Assembly: GCF_047496725.1 (NCBI RefSeq)
Contig: NC_132971.1
Span: 2,120,501-2,184,500, forward strand
Source of the DNA: Anoplolepis gracilipes
Taxonomy: Eukaryota > Arthropoda > Insecta > Hymenoptera > Formicidae
DNA length: 64,000 bases
Reading direction: 5' to 3'
Part shown: piece by piece, positions 55,782 to 64,000 of the stretch
Layout of the letters: each line of letters opens with the position of its first letter
How positions within the stretch are numbered: position 1 is the stretch's first letter
Position numbers and translations under genes: made by a program
Notes under the pieces: model-generated
The model's database searches: none
What the model was told of the DNA's origin: nothing
What the model saw: the letters and a program-made list of their open reading frames with translations, nothing else

Positions 55782-56556
55782 TATACAGGATGTTTTGCGA
55801 TGTATCCAATTTTGCTTTCGAATGTTCATGCAATTTAGAAATAATTTTTAGTGTCGTTTTGAATAAAAAAACCGTTATTAACGAATCGAGTCTGCTCCAA
55901 TTAACAAATTCTATTTTTTTTTTACTTTTTTGATTATTCTTTTTGTTGTCATGTTGTTACAGAGTATACTACCCACTGGAAAAACAGAGAAAATTCAAAG
56001 ATCTCTTCGAAATTTTCAGAATCTTTTTTGTACGTAGAGAAATTACAGAATTCTCATGAAATTTTATTGAGAATGAGGGAAATTAAAAAAAATATTCTCT
56101 TTGATAATTTTATTCTTATACTATAAATTATAAATATATTTATATATTTTATATTTATAAATTATAAATATATATTTTATTCTTATACTATATATTATAA
56201 ATTATAATCTTTATACTATCTCTGTTTATATATTCAATATCTTAAAATATGGAATATACAGTGTCTTTTCTTTATTTTAATTTTTAGTAATAAAAAAATA
56301 AAAATATTATGAAAGTTAAACATTTTTATCTTATAGCTATTCAGCTTCTTTGGTACGTTTGTAAATTTAGCACACGAAAGTGGCTTTGTGTTTTTTCTTT
56401 ATATGAACGAAAAACTTTGGAAAAATTTATTTTAAAAAATTAAACCAAAAAAGTGTTTAAAATATTCTCTTTACCTGGAATTTTAAACAAAATTACCTAG
56501 AAAATGAGGAAATTTTTAAGAAAACTTTTTACGAGATTTATGTAAACACCCTGTAT
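55782..56556. mobile_element. Putative non-autonomous element with TATACAGGRTGTTT ends
   Basis: The left end, TATACAGGATGTTTT, and the right end, AAACACCCTGTATA, are inverted copies with one mismatch in the first 13 bases. The 775-bp interior is AT-rich with an internal duplication (ATTTTATTCTTATACTA, twice near 56110 and 56175) and no transposase. The family is not identified, and chance pairing of two dispersed ends is possible. Confidence 0.4.
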
Positions 56557-56774
56557 ACGGAGAAAATTTTATATTAAAAATTACTATGGTATGTAGTAAC
56601 TATGGACCGTGAGGGATCACTCACGAGTTAAAGTGCTATGTAAAACTGTAGAAATTGCTTAAATTGATGTAATTTTTATAATTTTACATACCCTTTTACT
56701 TTAGAATAATTCCTAATAGTCCACAGTTATTACATACCATAGTAACTTTTAATTTAAAATTTCCTCCGTGTATT
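56553..56774. mobile_element. MITE with about 54-bp terminal inverted repeats
   Basis: Left arm 56553-56607 (ACGGAGAAAATTTTATATTA.., then TACTATGGTATGTAGTAACT) and right arm 56719-56774 are reverse complements at roughly 85 percent. Flanking TA on both sides fits a TA target duplication, as in Tc1/mariner-type MITEs. The interior is about 110 bp with a small hairpin (CGTGAGGGATCACTCACG). No coding capacity. Confidence 0.65.
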
Positions 56775-58816
56775 AATATGTATAAAGAAAATTTTTTCTA
56801 TTCACAATAATCCACTTTCTTAGGTAATCACGCGAAAGATATCGTCCTTACATGTCCGTTTCCTTGCCACCAGCAGACGCATCCATTGTCTGACAGAGAT
56901 GAAATATTAGGAGTGAATCGAAGGAGGATCTCTCTTATTGTATCATGGAATGGATGTTGACTGATGATGTGATGAAAAGGGCGGCCACGTGTATGCGGAA
57001 TACGTTTCACGTGGAAGCTTATGTTAATCTCTCACGAAAATGCGGCATCTAAAAAATACAGCGAGCGAGATTGAAAGCTGTGCCGTACTCTTATCTTCCG
57101 CTTGACATAATGTGAAAAAAATGTTGATACAGGATTGAAAGATATTGATCGCGACATTATTTTTTAGAGTTACCATCGACTAACATTAATCCTGTCATCT
57201 CCGTTAATGATTTATTCGAAATAGGACAGCAAGTGATCGACGATCGTTACGAGACGCCTTCTTTTAACGCCATCAGTGACAGCCGCGCGATAAGAGCAAT
57301 AATCTTGCTGTATTTTAATACCATGTTTTTTTTCTCGCAGTATTTAATAATGGTATCGTATTATTTAAAAAGCAATCTCGAGAACATAATATAGTTAAAG
57401 TATTAACAAGTTTTCGGACATGCTGTAGAAATTATAATATGGCGGCCATTATTAAAATTATCCAGAATCTTATATTGCTTATTAAGTTTATTTGCATTTT
57501 TTTTTTTTTTTATGAAAATGTGATGTTTGACTTTTCAAACTTAACTTCAAAAGTAAAACACAAATATTAAAAAAATTGCTCTTTATTTAGTAAAAAAAAT
57601 GAATAAACAACGATCAAATGTAAATGGTTTATATTTTCAGATTTATTCATGCTTGATTATTAGTACCGACATCATTTTGATTCCCATCTCTGTTAAATGA
57701 GCTCATTTATTAATCAAATAAATTCAGTTGTTGTGTGACGAGTGCGGGAAAGTCTCTGAAGGGAGTAACAAACGCACCGGCGCTTTAATACATTATAATA
57801 AGTCAATCCGTAACTTTATGCATATTTATTGCGCAGATATATCACTATATCTGTGTGATATTAATGACATTGCACAATCACTGATAAAATATCAAAAAGT
57901 TGTCGATGATAGATGAACATATATGTGTGTATGTACATCAATGATTAAAAAGGTAAACTATATATTTCACTTTTTATCTCGTTTCAAGATCTTTTAGAAA
58001 CAAATTTACACGAGTCTGACCTGACGTCCGGTTCTTTGTGATTACAAGCCAGGAAGACAACGGGACAGTAAAATTAAAACGATTCTCGCGTTTTAGCGGA
58101 TTTTCAGCTAAACGCGAACACCTCGTTCGAAAACACGATTGGCTGACGCGATGCAATTCCGGCTGCAATTTCGTTTCCTCCTTTTGTTTAATGCACCGCG
58201 TATACACACGGCGACGCTTTGTCGCGTTGTTAAGGGTAACCCGGATCCCGGATCGAGGGAGATTACACTATCGCCCTGCTCGCAGCGCGCCAAGCACATG
58301 CCATTTCGGCTTTTCGTCACGTGCACGAACAGAAGCCTCGGTATACATATGTATATGTATATAGTTGTTTTCCCCTCCCCTCTCTCGATAATGAATATTG
58401 CAAGTACTAGAGAACATGTATATGAAGAGCGTGATATAGAAAAACATCTACGTACATACATACAAGCGAGCAAATGTGTCTTTTACCTTTTTTGCAGAGC
58501 GAGCATATATAATCCGACGTTCTTTTTCTCTCCCTTTGCGGGATAATTTTCCCTTCGCTTCTTCTCATCGCGTCGCTGCGACGGAAATTACGACCGATAG
58601 CAAGTACATCCACGGACGCAACACAGACATTGTCACAGCTTTTTTCTCGAATTGCGCTTTTTGGAGCTCGCATCAGCCGGAGGCGCATTGATGCGTGCTT
58701 CGCGTCGAGGTAGAGAACTACGACTAGATAAAAGAAACTGTCTGACAAGCACGATTTTGTCAAGAAAAATTGCTGCGCGCGTAATATTTTAACGTCCGCG
58801 TCGCAGGAATATATCA

Positions 58817-58851
<35 letters not shown>

Positions 58852-61340
58852 CAAAGCTATTATTTTTAAAACTGGGCACAAAAAATTTGAATACATTTTA
58901 AAAATTAATACTCTGCGGAAATGCTATCGAGTTTCTATAATCTTCTATATTATTTCCAAGTATAATCAACTTTCATATAGTATTATGCTCTCGGCATAAG
59001 ATCCGGTATTCAGTTTATTTTAAACATCCCTCTCGTCAGCTGAGCGCGATGATTAACGAGTGACGCGCTAAATGAGATCGCACGGGAGCTCGCTATCCAC
59101 TTATATATAAGATAACATTAAAAGCATTTCAATATGCTAACATAAGAATAATAATTTTGAATTATAATGATATTAATTAGATTATAATGATTATTAATTA
59201 AAAGCATCTTAATATTTCGCAAACTAAATCAAGTATATTGTAGGTTTTATCTTATATATACGAAAGAAAAATCAATAAAATATAAATACTTGCAAGCAAA
59301 TTCGCTCGATGCTCATAAAAAAAGTAGTGTTTTTTTTTAACACATTAAAAAAGATCTGGACATTTGTGGAAAAAATTTAAATATTTTGCATTAATGCTGA
59401 AATATTAGAATAATTTTAAGGAACATAGCTTTTGGAATAAGATAAAAATATTAACCCTACATAACTAATAAAAGCTACTTAAACACTCTGTGTGTAATTT
59501 TCGTACAAAGTCGATTCTTTTGCATGGAAAATGTTACACAATTTTTTCTCCTAGAATTATTTTCAACCTTCTTAAATTCACGCTCAATTTCGTTCATCCA
59601 CACCGTCATAATAAAAATGCGTGGTAATAGTTATCAGTATTTTGAGCTCTCAATTTTTATAATGTTTAAATTATCCAAGATTGTTTCACATATATATATA
59701 TCAAAATGTAACTAAACTATCTTAAATCGCTTGCTAATTACGCAATACGCGCAAAGGGAGATCCGCTTTAATGGTTTTCTCGCTTACTCCGCTTCTGTGG
59801 AAACACCACAATTCTGTCAGCGACGGGTGCCTCGTTGCGAGTTTATTACGTTTCACGGATCTCCATGGGGGACGAAAGGCCCCCGAAGGTGTTCGCCTCA
59901 AGTCTCACACCGTGTTGATCTACGCGTTACCCATAATACAACACCGAGCGAGATTACAGCTATTCGAGCGGTCATTACAGTTTAGCAAGATTTTTACGCT
60001 CTAAAGTTACAATAACGGGAGAAAAGCACGCCGTTCTTTTCAATTATCTTTTTCGACGGCAAACTAACTCGTAAATTGATTCCTTAAACGAGTTAAGCTG
60101 CAAATAAGTATAAGAATGTCAGATTTGAACTGTGAATTTAAAGTATGTACTATAAAGTATATACTATATAGTTAAGCTACGTTTTTTTATACGTCATTTT
60201 TATTCTTTATTTGAGTGACTTAATTTACTGAATTTTTTTTTACAATTATTTATATTTAATATTTTAAATGACTTTGTCTGGTTTTATAAATAGCTTATTT
60301 TCAAACTATTTCAAATCCATATTAAAGAAAAATTGACAATTCTTTTAAGAATTTATAAATTCAAAAAGAGAACCGATAGAGAATATTCATTATTGTATAT
60401 ATTCTTAAAATACGATACATTAAATAAATTATCGATTTATCGACATATATATGATATAAATACTTTCTTCATTGTTATTATTATTATTATTTTGTAATTT
60501 TCTAAAAATGAAACTTTTTTAAATGTGCTCGCTTTATCACGTTTTACTCGACGTCTCTCGGAGATTTTTCTGGTCCACGACCGAAAAAGATTCCGGTTCG
60601 TTCATAGCTGGCGCACTTACTTTCGCCCGTACTGAGCACGTTCTTAAAATGACAAACGAGGGTTATTAATCAATTTTCAACGGTATTTTCAGAAACCAAG
60701 AATTACGCAACGATATTATTTTGCGCCACAATATAATTAAATTTGGAACGTTCTAAGTGAAAAATCGGCTGGAGATGCCCTAGTATTATTATTGACTTTA
60801 ACTTTAATGACAGGTTTTCTGATTAATTCAGCTCTTTTTAACTGAAACATCGTAGCATCATTAATTTTCGAATTATGTTAAGTAATTGTAAATGTAAGAG
60901 TTACACGAACTACGTAGCTGGAGAACAGTCAAGTAATAAAATCCTATTGTTTATTTAAAGTCAAGGGCACACTTTTTCCCTGCAGAGTTTTAACTGAAGC
61001 TTCAGTTTGAACCAACTTTAGTTATCAATATTTAATGTCGAATATTACAAAGTTGTGCTCCCCTCAAAATTACCATTAAAGGAAAATCTAAATTCATCAA
61101 GAAATCTGTTGGCGAGATATTTTCTTATACGTATTAATAAAATAATAAATTCCCTAATCAATTTTAAAAGATAATATATTTCAGAGAAAGCGAATTATTA
61201 GACAGAGCGCTATTATACAGAAGATATAATTGCACAATATGACATGACAATAAGAAAGTTAATTTAAATCGTTACACTGTTGGAAAGTTTCTATTGGGGG
61301 GTTCGCGAAAATTGAGTCTTCGTGACTCAACGTTTCATGT
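56775..61340. other. Gene-poor region with GC-richer islands at 58.0-58.8 and 59.74-60.0 kb
   Basis: No supportable gene. The 58020-58800 block is CpG-bearing with open frames in nearly every phase on both strands (up to 136 codons) and no recognisable domain. The 59740-60010 block holds a short hairpin-like GGGGGACGAAAGGCCCCC at about 59867. A TA microsatellite lies at 58819-58848. Confidence 0.5.
58819..58848. repeat. (AT)n microsatellite
   Basis: Pure AT alternation of about 30 bp at the edge of the GC-richer island. Confidence 0.9.
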
Positions 61341-61353
61341 GTGGCTCGGGGAA

Positions 61354-61360
61354 TATAAAT
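61354..61360 (+). promoter_or_regulatory. TATA-box-like motif
   Basis: TATAAAT followed by AGAGCTCTGG. A start about 30 bp downstream would precede the open frame at 61477. Motif-only call. Confidence 0.3.
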
Positions 61361-61476
61361 AGAGCTCTGGAATTTTTTTGGGTGTTGCTCTTGTCAGCGT
61401 TTCCGATTATTGAGAAGGACGAGTCCTGCTCTCTCGTGTGAAGTGTCTCATCACGGTCTTATGTTACGTTGCTGAA

Positions 61477-61881
61477 ATGTTTGTCTTTGGTCTCGTGAGA
61501 CAAGAAACAGTTCCTGGTGGCTCGATAGAGGCGAGAATTCTTAACACGAAACCGCGTCAAGGTAGCACGGATTTGCTAGCGGCTGCAAACTTGTTTGCCA
61601 GTTCGGCCAAACTACCTAACGTTCTCCCTTTTTCTCTCTTTTTTTTTTTTTTTTTCTCTTCTCCGCGCAGTGGCAAGATTCGGCACCGCCGAGGGAGAGA
61701 GAGCCCTTCCTCGACGGCCTCTAGCACCGATTCAAAGATACGGACGCGGCGGAATCAGGTCAGGGGTCCTCGACGAGGCCTCCCCACGGGCATAAATGAG
61801 CCTCTCCTCTCGATGCCCGAACTTCGGCGGCTTACCTTCTACGCCAGAGAACGTATGGGCGGCGCCTTGTCAAAGCTTTAA
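61477..61881 (+). CDS. Unrecognised ORF downstream of a TATA motif, doubtful
   Basis: ATG at 61477 opens 134 codons (MFVFGLVRQETVPGGS...) to TAA at 61879-61881. It crosses a long pyrimidine tract that reads as poly-Phe, so a spliced form is as likely: donor-like AAG|GTAGCA after 61560 and a strong acceptor, TTCTCTTCTCCGCGCAG, ending at 61671. Joining them in frame gives ..PRQ-VARFGTAEGERALPRR.. and a short basic tail. Neither version matches a family I know. On the opposite strand, 61906-61836 opens at an ATG and runs into a strong donor (GAAG|GTAAGC), so the gene, if real, could be on either strand. Confidence 0.2.
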   Translation: MFVFGLVRQETVPGGSIEARILNTKPRQGSTDLLAAANLFASSAKLPNVLPFSLFFFFFFSSPRSGKIRHRRGRESPSSTASSTDSKIRTRRNQVRGPRRGLPTGINEPLLSMPELRRLTFYARERMGGALSKL

Positions 61882-61906
61882 TCGAGAGGGTGAACTTGCG
61901 CGTCAT

Positions 61907-63485
61907 ACAATGACGCTTGGAAAAATACGAGGTCAAACTTCAAAATAAAAACTTTAGAAGCATCTTATCGAAAGATATTGATTATAATATAATATGTGTA
62001 AGTATAAAAGAGAGTTACCTGCATAATATAAGTTATCTTGAATGTATTACATATGATGGAAGTTTCATACGTTCGAATAATAGTATGAGGAGAATATAAA
62101 CATAAATAATAATTATATTAATAAATATTGTTAATATTCATTTAAATTAACATTTTACTTTTTTCAAGTTTTATTTCTTTTTGTTTTCTTAACTTTTATT
62201 TACTTATCACATGTCGCGTTTCTTAAATAATTGGAAATCGACATGTTAAAATGTTAAAAAATTTAGATTTATTATTTAATAATATTTATGAATATGTAAT
62301 GTAATATCAAATGTAATTGAAAATTAATAATTAAAATTTGTTTATCTACTTCTTTTTCGTTTCTTTTAAGATTCTTGCAATTCGGCGGTGATTACAACGA
62401 AAAACAAACTGTTTAATTATAATTCACAAGAAAAGAATTAAACGAAAAAATGATGAAAAGATAAAAATAAATTGTCGATCGGCCTTTGCAGCGCTGTTAG
62501 GTTTCAATTTTATGACCGTCTCTTTAGATGATTTAGCAGCTGGCCGGTAAATCGAGTCCTCAAAAAGAGCGTTAAGCAAAGTCTTATATAAAGGGTGGAG
62601 TAGTTCTCGACTATACCTACAGGCTTCTTAAACGATACCTATTTTCCACAGTCTAACAATTGTTAAAAGTGCGCTTGAACGTATATTTCTGCAGAAATGC
62701 AACCGCGACTCGGGCATTTAACGATTTTATAGCTCTCGCTCGACGTCAATTGTACATGAGAGAATAAATAAATAAAAGAATAAAAAAAAAATACAAGAGA
62801 AAAAACACGAGAGAGATCGCAAAAGAAAAAAATAAATTAAAAAATAATAAAGCAATGAGCTCACACATACAAACAGAACTCTCGCAGTTAGATACGCAAT
62901 TGCGAATGTCAACTAGAGAATACAGCTATGTTTTTTTTTTATTTACAGAGAACGACATATCTCTCTGCAACTGAAAATACCATGCGTTTAGAACAACGAT
63001 GAAATAAATGGAACATACAAAAAGAGACACACACGAAGATATATAATAACAGGTTTCATGAAATATCCCGCGAAGTTGTTACCGGAGCGTAATCGTCCAT
63101 CGTCTATTTCTGTTCGCGATGCATGGGACTTCATCTCGTCGTGACCGTCGCGTGCAACAGTTACCTTATTATTTATTGTGTCATAAAAGGTTATAAGTAT
63201 ATGCGACGACAAACGCGGCACATTTCACTTCGGCTGGAAGATTTTACTTCCATATATGCGAACGCGACGTCCTTCGCCCATCTTTGCTGTGTCTTCGATA
63301 TCTCTGAGGAGAAAAATTCTTTTTCCAAATTTTCTCAATTACTTGTATATTGTCGCTTCATTTTTTATTGCTCTCTTTGAGATCATTCTTGGAAAGATTA
63401 ATTCGATATATTTGCTATATTCAAACAGAGATTATTAGAAAAATCTCTCTATATTTTACAAAAAATTATATATAACTTTCTATAC
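61907..63485. other. AT-rich region with a TATA-like motif, no gene recognised
   Basis: TATATAAAGGGTGGAG at 62585-62600 is a good TATA-box match on the plus strand. The sequence downstream has only very short open frames, so a promoter here would drive a non-coding or long-5'UTR transcript. The rest is AT-rich with A-rich tracts. Confidence 0.35.
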
Positions 63486-63839
63486 CTATAAATATTCTTC
63501 AATTAATGGTCTATATTGTAATATCAAAGATAAAACATGAATGTAAAAAATATTTAATATCAATATTTGCATAGCTTTCGTTCTTGAATCTTCCATTTGA
63601 AGTAAAACGGGAAAGAATTTTATCATGGCCAGTAATCCAGCTTCATATTCCTTTGCGTTTACTGATTCTGAATATTTGCAGCGTGTAAGATTCGTTGTGC
63701 GAGAAACGCAATTATGTAAATTATATTGAGCATGTATAAGATTGCCGCGTGTGTAACAGTAATGGCGAATCGTTTTCCGATCACAATTCGCAAATAATCG
63801 TCTGGCAGTTTGCAGTTCGTTGCCTCCGGCGAGCCTCAA
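63486..63839 (-). CDS. Unrecognised 117-codon open frame, possible internal exon
   Basis: The frame is open from 63839 to a stop at 63486-63488 with no ATG near its start, so as a gene it would have to be an exon. An acceptor-like AAACTGCCAG lies just inside. The sequence is Cys-rich (NCDRKTIRHYCYTRGN...) and then ends hydrophobic (ILILNIFYIHVLSLILQYRP). Not recognised and may be chance. Nothing else is supported to the end of the window. Confidence 0.15.
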   Translation of the reverse strand: MRLAGGNELQTARRLFANCDRKTIRHYCYTRGNLIHAQYNLHNCVSRTTNLTRCKYSESVNAKEYEAGLLAMIKFFPVLLQMEDSRTKAMQILILNIFYIHVLSLILQYRPLIEEYL

Positions 63840-64000
63840 TTGCTCATATATTCAGTCGCAAAAATTTTCGCTGCAATCCTCCACAAGCACGCTCAATGCA
63901 CTTAAAGTGGAATATTTATCCTCGTTATTGTGATCAATAAATGTCGCATATTTTTTAAAAAAATAACAAGTAAGCAAAATTCCAGATAAAACGGCAATAT

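Noticed and set aside
58038..58817. Several open frames of 108-136 codons in the 58-kb island
   Set aside because: They overlap in nearly all phases on both strands, which indicates low stop density; no motif was recognised in any.

Overview
This is eukaryotic nuclear DNA and looks like an insect. The sequence is strongly AT-rich, with spliced genes in short exons (GT..AG introns, often 60-300 bp), abundant dinucleotide microsatellites and small fold-back repeats. Protein similarity recalled by eye and the overall base composition fit a hymenopteran, possibly an ant. The species cannot be fixed from the sequence alone.

Region by region: (1) 1-8.6 kb is a compact tandem cluster of three plus-strand genes. 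They are the 3' end of an Argonaute-2 (siRNA slicer) gene, a complete five-exon RNase H2 subunit B gene, and a complete eleven-exon RMC1 (regulator of the MON1-CCZ1 Rab7 exchange factor) gene. All reading frames join across the proposed splice sites. (2) 8.6-18.3 kb is AT-rich intergenic DNA with microsatellites and a fold-back element. (3) 18.3-24.1 kb holds a complete four-exon minus-strand gene for a Dexras1/Rhes-like small GTPase with a C-terminal CAAX box. (4) 24-64 kb is a gene desert in which I find no convincing protein gene. It contains a roughly 649-bp uninterrupted (AC)n array, several MITE-like or fold-back repeats, perfect short hairpins, and scattered GC-richer islands that may be enhancers, non-coding RNA exons or unrecognised first exons. 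Weak exon or promoter candidates lie near 36.6, 55.0, 61.3-61.9, 62.6 and 63.5-63.8 kb.

The genes do not form one pathway: small-RNA silencing, ribonucleotide excision repair, late endosome/autophagy traffic and Ras-type signalling. The three-gene cluster appears to be ordinary linkage. No bacterial-type operon, CRISPR array, rRNA or tRNA was recognised, and I found no clearly novel biological system. The most unusual items are the very long perfect (AC)n array, the fold-back elements inside introns, a set of perfect tetraloop hairpins, and two competing splice donors in RMC1.
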